Positions 1-5,674 of a stretch of DNA of 5,976 bases are shown piece by piece. A program made the translations under genes and the position numbers. Location of the stretch: assembly GCA_037139495.1 (NCBI GenBank), contig JBAXGG010000023.1, positions 1 to 5,976 on the forward strand, given 5' to 3'. Under the pieces are notes generated by a model. It was not told the DNA's origin. It saw only the letters and a program-made list of their open reading frames with translations, and ran no database searches. Numbering within the stretch: the first letter of the stretch is position 1; each line of letters opens with the position of its first letter. This DNA comes from JAUPVS01 sp037139495 (GTDB taxonomy: Bacteria; Patescibacteriota; Saccharimonadia; Saccharimonadales; JAUPVS01).

Positions 1-23
1 TTCGTATTAATAACAATTGTCGA

Positions 24-29
24 TATAAA
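24..29 (+). promoter_or_regulatory. possible -10 element of the CPBP protease gene
   Basis: TATAAA lies 14 bases before the ATG at 44, and no Shine-Dalgarno sequence is visible between them. If used, transcription would start around base 36 and leave a leader of about 8 bases. No convincing -35 element is visible in the few bases upstream, and the window edge limits the view. This is a weak call in AT-rich sequence. Confidence 0.25.
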
Positions 30-43
30 GCGAAACTTTTAAG

Positions 44-823
44 ATGTCAGACGTTACTGCAGGCCCAACCCATTCTAGCATCAAGTCGTCACCAATAACT
101 TGGGGGCCGATAGCAGCCGTGTTGGTAACGTTGATAGCCTACTTTGCCTCGCAACTTTTTGGCAGTGTGATTATTTTGGGCTTCGCCAAAACTCAGGGCT
201 GGAGTCACGAACAAATTGTCGCTTGGACAGATAAGGTTTGGCCCCAGTTCGTATATATACTGATAGTTGAGGCTGCCATGCTTGGGATTCTTTGGTTCTA
301 TCTAAAGCACCGGAAAGCTAGTTTTAAAACTCTCGGTTTAGTAAAACAGATCGGGTGGAAAGACCTGACCTATACACTTATTGGCTTTGCGATTTATCTA
401 CCGCTTTTAATTGCTGCCATGGCGGCAGTCAAAGTTTGGTTCCCCGGGGTTAATCTAGAACAGCAACAGCAAATCGGTTTTCAAGCGGCACATGGCTACT
501 CATTGATCGTAGTATTTGTTAGCCTGGTTGTTTTACCGCCGGTGGCTGAAGAAATTGTGGCTCGTGGTTTTTTGTATCTGGGTTTAAAAAGTAAGCTACC
601 CGTAATCTGGGCAGCGATTTTTACCAGCTTAATATTCGCCAGCGCACATCTGCAGTTTGGCAGTAACGCGCCTCTCCTATGGGCGGCCGCCATCGATACT
701 TTTATATTATCTATGGTATTAGTATTCCTGCGCGAAAAGACTGGTCATCTCTGGTCGTCAATTGGTTTACACATGATAAAAAACAGCCTTGCCTTCATGG
801 CCCTCTTTATTTTTGTTACATAA
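44..823 (+). CDS. CPBP family intramembrane metalloprotease (Rce1/Abi-like)
   Basis: A 259-residue polytopic membrane protein of the CPBP (PF02517) family. These are intramembrane metal-dependent proteases related to eukaryotic CAAX prenyl protease Rce1; bacterial members are mostly of unknown substrate and some act in bacteriocin self-immunity or regulated proteolysis. The three family motifs are all present: EExxxR at E169-E170-R174 (AEEIVARGF), FxxxH at F198-H202 (FASAH), and HxxxN at H243-N247. Hydrophobic segments lie roughly at residues 20-47, 68-87, 108-132, 150-166, 186-204, 208-228 and 240-258, with a hydrophilic N-terminus of about 18 residues. All expected catalytic residues are intact, so it is likely active. 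The ATG at 44 has no Shine-Dalgarno site. The stop TAA is followed directly by in-frame TGA. The next gene begins 160 bases on, beyond a terminator, so this gene is probably a separate unit from proS. The family call is firm; the substrate cannot be told. Confidence 0.93.
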   Translation: MSDVTAGPTHSSIKSSPITWGPIAAVLVTLIAYFASQLFGSVIILGFAKTQGWSHEQIVAWTDKVWPQFVYILIVEAAMLGILWFYLKHRKASFKTLGLVKQIGWKDLTYTLIGFAIYLPLLIAAMAAVKVWFPGVNLEQQQQIGFQAAHGYSLIVVFVSLVVLPPVAEEIVARGFLYLGLKSKLPVIWAAIFTSLIFASAHLQFGSNAPLLWAAAIDTFILSMVLVFLREKTGHLWSSIGLHMIKNSLAFMALFIFVT

Positions 824-824
824 T
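819..824 (+). promoter_or_regulatory. possible -10 element for the proS leader transcript
   Basis: CATAAT matches the -10 consensus at five of six positions and overlaps the stop codon of the CPBP gene. Transcription from it would start near base 831 and carry the 841-906 mini-ORF and the 935-957 terminator ahead of proS. A second -10-like hexamer, CATAGT, lies at 832-837 but would start RNA inside the mini-ORF. No good -35 box is visible at 16-18 bases upstream, so the call is tentative. Confidence 0.28.
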
Positions 825-840
825 GAAGTAGCATAGTCAT

Positions 841-906
841 GTGAGCAAACCTAGAACTATCAGTACAACCATTAAGCTACCGCTCGGCCTAGGGGCAGAC
901 GTTTAG
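841..906 (+). CDS. possible 21-codon leader ORF upstream of proS
   Basis: GTG at 841 opens a 21-codon frame ending at TAG (904-906), in the gap between the CPBP gene and proS. The predicted peptide starts MSKPRTIS and ends LGLGADV. Proline codons occur at position 4 (CCT, 850-852) and position 14 (CCG, 880-882). No Shine-Dalgarno is evident. Its last codons overlap bases 891-899, which can pair with the 5' arm of the terminator. That arrangement resembles a transcription-attenuation leader peptide, but two prolines in 21 residues is not a striking enrichment, and a chance ORF of this length is common. It may not be translated. Confidence 0.22.
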   Translation: MSKPRTISTTIKLPLGLGADV

Positions 907-957
907 TTTTTTAATCCAAAAATCTGAACATCTCCCCTCGAATCACGAGGGTTTTTT
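891..957 (+). promoter_or_regulatory. possible attenuator: alternative pairing that would disrupt the pre-proS terminator
   Basis: Bases 891-899 (AGGGGCAGA) are complementary to 931-938 (TCTCCCCT) over eight pairs with one bulged C (base 896). Bases 931-938 overlap the 5' arm of the terminator (935-940), so the two folds are mutually exclusive. A further short complement, CCTAG at 850-854 with CTAGG at 889-893, could in turn block the antiterminator arm. Together with the terminator's place in front of proS, this looks like a conditional leader. No T-box consensus bases (such as TGGNACC) are present, so a standard T-box riboswitch is unlikely. The pairing was found by eye; complementarity of this length between a G-run and a C-run can arise by chance. 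Confidence 0.3.
935..957 (+). terminator. intrinsic terminator upstream of proS
   Basis: A perfect 6-bp stem, CCCTCG (935-940) with CGAGGG (946-951), encloses the 5-base loop AATCA and is followed at once by six T residues (952-957). This is a textbook Rho-independent terminator for + strand transcription. It lies 112 bases past the CPBP stop and only 26 bases before the proS ATG. It may end the CPBP transcript, or it may sit in the 5' leader of proS and be regulated. There is no matching T-run for the minus strand, so it is unidirectional. Confidence 0.85.
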
Positions 958-983
958 ATTAAAGCAAGGATCGAGAGTAACCA

Positions 984-2240
984 ATGCGTTTAACACAATT
1001 ATTCACAAAGACTCGCAAGCAAATACCGGCCGATGAAGAAGCCCGCAATGCTCAGCTGTTAATTCAGGCTGGTTTTATTCATAAAGAAATGGCCGGTGTT
1101 TACGCTTATCTGCCGCTTGGTAAACGCGTACTCGATAATATCGCCAAAGTTGTTCGTCAAGAGATGGACGCTATTGGCGCCCAAGAATTACAGATGACCA
1201 CCCTACAACCCAAAGAGTTATTCGAAAGAACTGATCGTTGGGACGACAAAAAAGTCGACAACTGGTTTAAGACCAAACTAGCTAACGGCTCCGATCTCGG
1301 CATGGGTTTAACGCATGAAGAACCAATTGTTCAGGCTCTCAAAGATTACGTTAACTCTTATAAAGATTTACCAATTTATGTTTATCAAATTCAAAGCAAG
1401 TTTCGTAATGAACTGCGGGCTAAAAGCGGGCTGTTACGTGGCCGAGAATTCATAATGAAAGATATGTACTCTTTTGCCCGCACACAAAAGGAGCATACCG
1501 AACTGTACGAAAACGCTGCCCAAGCTTACAATAAAGTTTTTGATCGCCTTGGCCTCGGCAAACTGACTTACCGGACCTACGCCGACGGGGGCTACTTTAC
1601 CGATAAATTCAGCGATGAATATCAGACTATCAGCAATGTTGGCGAAGACACTGTCTATGTTGACGAAAAAAAGATGCTGGCCATTAATGACGAAATCTAC
1701 ACGCCAGAAAACCTCACTAAACTCGGTCTTAAAAAAGAAGATTTGTTAAAAAAGCGTGGGGTTGAAGTGGCCAATATCTTTCCTCTAGAAAGCAAGTATA
1801 CTGACGCTTTAGACCTGTACTACACCGATGAGAAGGGCCAGCAGCAATCAATTATCATGGGTTGTTATGGGATTGGTGTCAGCCGGTTGATGGGTATCAT
1901 TGCTGAGCACTTTGCCGACGAAAATGGTTTAGTTTGGCCGGCCAGTATCGCCCCGGCTCAAGTCTATCTGATCCGATTGGGCGACGATGACAAAGTTACT
2001 AAAGCCGCTGATAAACTTTATGATGATCTAAAAAAAGCTAATATTGAGGTATTATATGATGACCGTGATACGAGATCTGGTGCGAAGTTTGCTGACGCCG
2101 ACCTTCTGGGCATACCGTATCGACTGGTTGTAAGTGCCAAAACCTTGGAAAATGATCAAGTTGAATTGAAACAACGTACCGGCCAAGAGGTGACATTATT
2201 GGCTATAGACAAAGTGGAATCTAGTATAAATAAGCCCTAA
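984..2240 (+). CDS. proS: prolyl-tRNA synthetase, short form lacking the editing (INS) domain
   Basis: Class IIa synthetase that charges tRNA-Pro with proline in the cytoplasm. The 418 residues run in order: class II catalytic core with motif 1 (about 38-76), the ATP/proline loop LTHEE (109-113), motif 2 FRNELRAKSGLLRGREF (140-156), motif 3 GCYGIGVSRLMG (293-304, R301), then the C-terminal anticodon-binding domain (about 325-415) that starts after VWPASIAPAQV. Typical bacterial ProRS is about 570 residues because an INS editing domain of roughly 180 residues sits between motifs 2 and 3. Here that space holds only a linker of about 55 residues (about 224-278), as in the short mitochondrial/alphaproteobacterial type. 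Cis-editing of Ala-tRNA-Pro should therefore be absent. The usual GPTHEE is GLTHEE here. The start is fixed by the conserved N-terminus (MRLTQLF); GAGAG at 973-977 is a weak ribosome binding site, while AAGGA at 966-970 is rather far. Stop TAA is doubled by an in-frame TAG. greA follows after 14 bases. Confidence 0.96.
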   Translation: MRLTQLFTKTRKQIPADEEARNAQLLIQAGFIHKEMAGVYAYLPLGKRVLDNIAKVVRQEMDAIGAQELQMTTLQPKELFERTDRWDDKKVDNWFKTKLANGSDLGMGLTHEEPIVQALKDYVNSYKDLPIYVYQIQSKFRNELRAKSGLLRGREFIMKDMYSFARTQKEHTELYENAAQAYNKVFDRLGLGKLTYRTYADGGYFTDKFSDEYQTISNVGEDTVYVDEKKMLAINDEIYTPENLTKLGLKKEDLLKKRGVEVANIFPLESKYTDALDLYYTDEKGQQQSIIMGCYGIGVSRLMGIIAEHFADENGLVWPASIAPAQVYLIRLGDDDKVTKAADKLYDDLKKANIEVLYDDRDTRSGAKFADADLLGIPYRLVVSAKTLENDQVELKQRTGQEVTLLAIDKVESSINKP

Positions 2241-2242
2241 TA

Positions 2243-2249
2243 GAGAGGA
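2243..2249 (+). promoter_or_regulatory. Shine-Dalgarno site of greA
   Basis: GAGAGGA ends five bases before the greA ATG at 2255. It is the only strong Shine-Dalgarno sequence in the window and shows that the organism's ribosomes probably use the usual anti-SD at least for some genes. It also supports ATG 2255 as the true start within a proS-greA transcript. Confidence 0.75.
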
Positions 2250-2254
2250 CACCC

Positions 2255-2713
2255 ATGAATAAAGCATTTCATTTAACCGTAGAGGGTATTGCTGAGCTAA
2301 AAGCTGAGCTAGCCGAACAAATTTCCCAACGTGGTCCAATTGCCGAACGCATTAAATTAGCCCGAGAATTTGGTGACCTCTCCGAGAATGCCGAGTACAC
2401 CTCAGCTTTAAACGAACAGGAGCGAGTCGAAAGTCGAATTGCCGAAGTTGAGAACATTCTAGCTAACTCCAAAGTAATCAAGAAGCCGACTGGCGATAGC
2501 AAAGTTCAGCTTGGTTCCAAGATTAGCCTTAAGGGTTCCGGAAAGACTAAAGACTTTCAAGTAGTTGGAACCGTGGAAGCTGACCCTTTAGCTGGTAAAA
2601 TCTCCGATGAATCGCCAATTGGCAAAGCTTTACTGGGCAAAAAAGTCGGTGACGAAGTCGAAATTAAAACTCCAGCCGAGACTACCGCCTACAAAGTCAT
2701 AAGCATCAGCTAA
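2255..2713 (+). CDS. greA: transcription elongation factor GreA
   Basis: GreA binds the RNA polymerase secondary channel and stimulates cleavage of the 3' end of backtracked RNA, restarting stalled elongation. The 152-residue product is close to the family's usual ~158. Residues 1-75 form the N-terminal antiparallel coiled coil, with the tip motif AREFGDLSENAEY (36-48). The acidic tip residues D41 and E44, which hold the catalytic Mg ion in polymerase, are both present. Residues about 80-152 form the FKBP-like C-terminal domain, including ISDESPIGKALLGKKVGDEVEI (116-137). The start is supported by a strong Shine-Dalgarno and by the family N-terminus. It sits 14 bases after proS and 21 before lysS, probably in one operon; greA next to lysS recurs in other bacterial groups, to my knowledge. 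Nothing suggests loss of function. Confidence 0.96.
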   Translation: MNKAFHLTVEGIAELKAELAEQISQRGPIAERIKLAREFGDLSENAEYTSALNEQERVESRIAEVENILANSKVIKKPTGDSKVQLGSKISLKGSGKTKDFQVVGTVEADPLAGKISDESPIGKALLGKKVGDEVEIKTPAETTAYKVISIS

Positions 2714-2720
2714 ACTGGGT

Positions 2721-2726
2721 TATACT
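2721..2726 (+). promoter_or_regulatory. start-proximal -10 element of lysS (possible leaderless mRNA)
   Basis: TATACT ends eight bases before the lysS ATG (2735-2737), in a 21-base gap with no Shine-Dalgarno sequence. Transcription from it would begin within one or two bases of the start codon, giving a leaderless mRNA. No good -35 match is visible in the 3' end of greA. The same arrangement precedes two other genes in this window, which raises confidence. Confidence 0.5.
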
Positions 2727-2734
2727 AATACCAG

Positions 2735-4255
2735 ATGGCTACATTAAAAGAACTCCGCGATGAGCGTCTCCGTAAGCTCGAAGATTTAGTAAAACTTGGA
2801 GTTAATTCATACCCGTCTAAAACTAGACGTACTCACAGTGTTGGGCAGGTTATACATGAATTCAAAGCTTTAGAAAACAAGGCTGTCAGCGTCTCCGGCC
2901 GGATTAAATCGATCCGAAAATTCGGCAAACTGGCCTTTGTTGTAATCCGCGACGCCAGCGGGGAAGTCCAGCTGTTCTGGCGTTACAATGATACAGTTGA
3001 AGTCGATCATGCCAACAGCGAAATTGCTCAGGGGGAATTAAATCTACTTGATGCCGGCGACTTTGTTGAAGCTACTGGCCCAGTTATTAAGACTCAAACT
3101 GGCGAAATTTCGGTTGAGGTGCAAAAACTACGCCTGTTGACTAAATCTCTCCGTCCTATGCCGACCGAACAAGACGGTTTTACTAATAAAGAAGAGCGCT
3201 TACGCCGACGCTACGTCGATATCAATACTAATAAAGATGTTTATGATCGCTTTATGCGCCGCAGCAAGTTTTGGCAAGCCACCCGGAACTTCTTAAACCA
3301 ACACGACTTTATCGAAATTAATGTCCCGGTACTAGAGCACACCGCCGGAGGTGCCGATGCCAACCCATTCGTTACTCACATGGATGCCCTGAACCAGGAC
3401 TTCTATTTGCGTATCTCACACGAACTGCCACTTAAGCGCCTGGTTGGAGCTGGCTACGAGCGAGTTTTTGATATCGGTCCACGTTTTCGTAACGAAAACT
3501 ACAGTGACGAGCACCTGCCCGAGCACGTCGCTATGGAATGGTACTGGGCTTACGCCGACTGGGAGCAAGGTATGGCGCTAACCGAAGAGTTAGTTCGCTT
3601 TGTGGCCGACAACACCTGGGGAAAGCGTACATTTAAGACTCTTAGCGGTCATAAGGTTGATCTTGGTCAAGACGGGGAACATTACCCTCACATTAGCTTT
3701 GTCGGCATCATCAAAGAAAAATACGGTCTGGACGTTTTTGAATGCACGTTAGACCAAGTTAAGGAACAGCTCAAAAAACATGGGATAGAAGTGGAGAAGA
3801 CTGAAAACCGAGCCCGTGGCATCGATAAGCTCTGGAAGAAAATTCGTGCTGGCCTAGATGGCCCAGCCTTCTTAATAGATACCCCAATTTTCTTGCAACC
3901 GCTTGCCAAAGCTCAGACTAAAGACCCAAGACTAACAGAACAGTTTAATCTGGTGCTAGGTGGTACAGAGGCCTGTAAAGCCTACTCTGAGCTTAATGAC
4001 CCGGTTGACCAGCTGGATCGGTTTAAAGAACAGCAGGCCATGCGTGACGCCGGCGATGGCGAGGCTCAAATGCTTGATATCGATTTTGTCGAAATGCTAG
4101 AGTATGGCATGCCACCGACCTGCGGCTTTGGTTACAGCGAACGTCTTTTTTGGATGCTAGAAGGTGTTACGGCCCGCGAAGGGGTACCATTCCCACAGCT
4201 ACGTAGTGAAGTAGACAATGTAACTAAAAGCATCTATCCCGACATCAATCTATAA
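2735..4255 (+). CDS. lysS: lysyl-tRNA synthetase, class II, with divergent motifs 2 and 3
   Basis: Class IIb synthetase that attaches lysine to tRNA-Lys; 506 residues, the normal length. The order is an N-terminal helix (1-50) with the LysRS-like RRTHSVGQVIHEF, an OB-fold anticodon-binding domain (about 52-135), then the catalytic core: motif 1 (about 186-215), ISHELPLKRLVGAGYERVFD (227-246), motif 2 (R250 to about 275), the YSELNDPVDQLDRF block (417-430), which is a strong LysRS marker, and motif 3 (458-487). Two core stretches are unusual. The motif 2 loop reads FRNENYSDEHLPEH (251-264) where typical LysRS has FRNEGISxRHNPEF, so the Arg of RHNPEF is replaced and the Phe that normally follows PE is His264. 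Motif 3 reads GFGYSER (464-470), apparently one residue shorter than GLGIGIDR. The motif 3 Arg is retained (R470). No Shine-Dalgarno precedes the ATG. The stop TAA is followed by in-frame TGA, and the next gene starts on its last base. LysRS is the best call; function is probably intact. Confidence 0.93.
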   Translation: MATLKELRDERLRKLEDLVKLGVNSYPSKTRRTHSVGQVIHEFKALENKAVSVSGRIKSIRKFGKLAFVVIRDASGEVQLFWRYNDTVEVDHANSEIAQGELNLLDAGDFVEATGPVIKTQTGEISVEVQKLRLLTKSLRPMPTEQDGFTNKEERLRRRYVDINTNKDVYDRFMRRSKFWQATRNFLNQHDFIEINVPVLEHTAGGADANPFVTHMDALNQDFYLRISHELPLKRLVGAGYERVFDIGPRFRNENYSDEHLPEHVAMEWYWAYADWEQGMALTEELVRFVADNTWGKRTFKTLSGHKVDLGQDGEHYPHISFVGIIKEKYGLDVFECTLDQVKEQLKKHGIEVEKTENRARGIDKLWKKIRAGLDGPAFLIDTPIFLQPLAKAQTKDPRLTEQFNLVLGGTEACKAYSELNDPVDQLDRFKEQQAMRDAGDGEAQMLDIDFVEMLEYGMPPTCGFGYSERLFWMLEGVTAREGVPFPQLRSEVDNVTKSIYPDINL

Positions 4256-4626
4256 TGATGTCAGTCCCCACCGACGACGAATTCGATCAACTAGTCAGTG
4301 ATGCTCTCGACTCTCTTCCTAAAAAGTACACGGGCCGGATGGATAATGTGGCTATTGTCTATGCTGACGAACCGACCCAACAGCAACGTCAGGAACTCAA
4401 CCTTCGAGGCAACCAGACACTGCTAGGACTTTATCAAGGCGTACCATTAACAGCCCGGGGTGGCATGATTAAATTATTACCGGATAAAATAACACTGTTC
4501 AAAATCCCTCTGGTTTATAAAAGTAAGAACCATACTGAGTTGCAAGAAAATGTTCGACACACACTTTGGCACGAGATGGCTCACTATTTTGGCCTAGACC
4601 ATAAGCGTATCCGCGAACTTGAATAA
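4255..4626 (+). CDS. small zincin-like metallopeptidase (PF06262/DUF1025 family)
   Basis: A 123-residue soluble protein of the Zincin_1 family (formerly DUF1025), small predicted zinc metallopeptidases widespread in bacteria; no substrate is known to me. The family pattern is clear: FDQLVSDALDSLP (10-22), MDNVAIVYADEP (29-40), LLGLYQGVPLTARGG (56-70), LPDKITLFKIPL (75-86) and a C-terminal zinc site HEMAHYFGLDH (106-116). H106 and H110 are likely zinc ligands, E107 the catalytic base, and D115 or H116 the third ligand; the spacing also matches HExxHxxGxxH. The ATG at 4255 overlaps the lysS stop by one base (TAATG), so translation is probably coupled by termination-reinitiation; ATG at 4258 is an equally possible start, differing by one Met. 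No signal peptide or membrane segment is seen, so it is likely cytoplasmic. Family call is firm, role unknown. Confidence 0.9.
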   Translation: MMSVPTDDEFDQLVSDALDSLPKKYTGRMDNVAIVYADEPTQQQRQELNLRGNQTLLGLYQGVPLTARGGMIKLLPDKITLFKIPLVYKSKNHTELQENVRHTLWHEMAHYFGLDHKRIRELE

Positions 4627-4632
4627 ACAATT

Positions 4633-4660
4633 TTGCAAATCCGAATTAATTGACTATTAT
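4633..4660 (+). promoter_or_regulatory. promoter of the 328-residue gene, giving a probable leaderless mRNA
   Basis: TTGCAA (4633-4638) and TATTAT (4655-4660) are separated by 16 bases and resemble a sigma-70-type -35/-10 pair. The -10 ends eight bases before the ATG at 4669, so RNA would start at or within about two bases of the start codon. There is no Shine-Dalgarno sequence in the 42-base gap and no terminator hairpin after the metallopeptidase gene. Confidence 0.5.
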
Positions 4661-4668
4661 GTGAGCAA

Positions 4669-5655
4669 ATGTCTGAGATGCCCAACACCGAATTTGTCGA
4701 AGTTAAAAATGCACACCAGCAGTTTTATGAATGTGTTACGGAATGGGAACTGCAGCTTGCTGGGATTGATGTTAACGACCCCGAACTAGAAGTACTCGCT
4801 GAAGAAATTGCTGTGGAATTAGAACAAATCTGCCCTTACATGGACGAGATTGTCCACGTTAGTGGTCGTGGTGTAATCCCGATTATGGATGACTTAACGG
4901 GCGAAATGACTAACGAAGTATTCTATAGTGAGGGAGTCACAGGCCAATACATGGGTGTAATGGTTGTCCCGTATCAGGAGCAGGAAGATTTAGACCTAAG
5001 AGTCAGGATAATGCACCGGGTTTTGATCGGCCAAGCCGAAGAGAATGTATCGCTTAGTCGATACCGTGAAGAATATTTTATAGCCTCATTCTTAACCGAA
5101 CCCGGAACCTCTATTACTGATTTAGCCGATATTGAGAGTATTTTCTCACCTTACTTCATTGGACAGGAATCTAGCGAAAGCATGAACGATCGATTAAGAA
5201 AGGTGCGTGTATATACTGACAAGGCTCGCGAATTAGTCTGTTCAACGGGCTTCAGGCGCCAACCGCAGGGAAGACAGGCTAGTGCACTAGTTTCACTGGT
5301 GTCCGAAGCCGAACGTGAGACCAGAATAAATCAACTATTCGTGACAGCTAATAGCGGGTATGCCCTAATTGTTCAACACGGCGAAACATGCTCCTACCTT
5401 ATACCCTACAATTTAGATGATACCCCTATAAAAGGTATGATTCTTGGTCTTGAATCACTAGAAAACTTACGTTTACGTGAAGGCAGAGCGATTCGTCGCG
5501 ACTCGGATCTCATTGATAAAAACGCCGGACTCTGTCTTGTAATCTCACCCGAAGATGATACTCAGGTTAATCTCAACCTTAGCCCCCGCCAGGTCATATT
5601 CCTGCCTTTGGGCAGTCAGTCTGCGGGGATAGTCTATTCAGACACCTCGACCTAA
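4669..5655 (+). CDS. unrecognised 328-residue acidic soluble protein
   Basis: I do not recognise this protein. It has no signal peptide, no membrane segment, no nucleotide-binding P-loop and no obvious catalytic motif. The N-terminal 60 residues are acidic and look helical (rich in Glu/Asp, for example ELEVLAEEIAVELEQ at 39-53). Residues 60-102 alternate hydrophobic and polar stretches with glycine, suggesting beta strands (VHVSGRGVIPIMDD, GVMVVPY). Residues 105-220 look mainly helical and include a basic patch near 174-207. Residues 222-328 again look beta-rich (GYALIVQHG, AGLCLVISPEDD, RQVIFLPLG). Four cysteines (22, 55, 191, 241) plus C289 are scattered without a metal-site pattern. ATG 4669 is favoured over ATG 4678 because it fits the start-proximal promoter. 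The stop TAA is doubled by in-frame TAG. Codon use looks like its neighbours, so it is probably a lineage-specific resident gene rather than a recent import. Its sequence is real coding: long, uninterrupted and in a tight gene array. Confidence 0.8.
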   Translation: MSEMPNTEFVEVKNAHQQFYECVTEWELQLAGIDVNDPELEVLAEEIAVELEQICPYMDEIVHVSGRGVIPIMDDLTGEMTNEVFYSEGVTGQYMGVMVVPYQEQEDLDLRVRIMHRVLIGQAEENVSLSRYREEYFIASFLTEPGTSITDLADIESIFSPYFIGQESSESMNDRLRKVRVYTDKARELVCSTGFRRQPQGRQASALVSLVSEAERETRINQLFVTANSGYALIVQHGETCSYLIPYNLDDTPIKGMILGLESLENLRLREGRAIRRDSDLIDKNAGLCLVISPEDDTQVNLNLSPRQVIFLPLGSQSAGIVYSDTST

Positions 5656-5659
5656 TAGC

Positions 5660-5668
5660 TGATATACT
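5660..5668 (+). promoter_or_regulatory. extended -10 promoter of the DUF427 gene, probable leaderless mRNA
   Basis: TGATATACT is an extended -10 element (TGn followed by TATACT at 5663-5668). The hexamer ends six bases before the ATG at 5675, so initiation seven bases downstream of the hexamer would fall on the A of the start codon itself. No Shine-Dalgarno lies in the 19-base gap. A weak -35 candidate, CAGACA (5639-5644), lies 18 bases upstream in the end of the previous gene. Confidence 0.5.
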
Positions 5669-5674
5669 TAATTC

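Noticed and set aside
496..693. Minus-strand open frames at 496-693, 2269-2502 and 3688-3909.
   Set aside because: Each is a shadow of a well-supported + strand gene (CPBP protease, greA, lysS) and has no recognisable protein features.
44..823. CPBP protease as a bacteriocin-immunity or defence gene.
   Set aside because: No bacteriocin-like small ORF, ABC exporter or defence gene is adjacent; the family is too broad to assign that role from sequence alone.
824..983. T-box riboswitch upstream of proS.
   Set aside because: The gap is short for a T-box, and I see neither the conserved TGGNACC antiterminator bulge nor a specifier-loop architecture. Any attenuator here would be of another kind.
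4251..4256. A perfect TATAAT -10 consensus at the lysS/metallopeptidase junction.
   Set aside because: Transcription from it would start near 4263, inside the metallopeptidase gene and past both ATGs. The bases are explained by the final codon, TAA stop and ATG overlap.
839..4669. The 11-base string ATGTGAGCAAA occurs in two intergenic stretches (839-849 and 4659-4669).
   Set aside because: Several exact 11-base repeats are expected by chance in 6 kb, and the two copies differ in position relative to promoter and start codon.
44..5655. Recoded UGA (Gly) as in SR1/Gracilibacteria.
   Set aside because: No complete gene contains an internal in-frame TGA, glycine positions in conserved motifs use GGN codons, and TGA appears as a second stop, so the standard code suffices.
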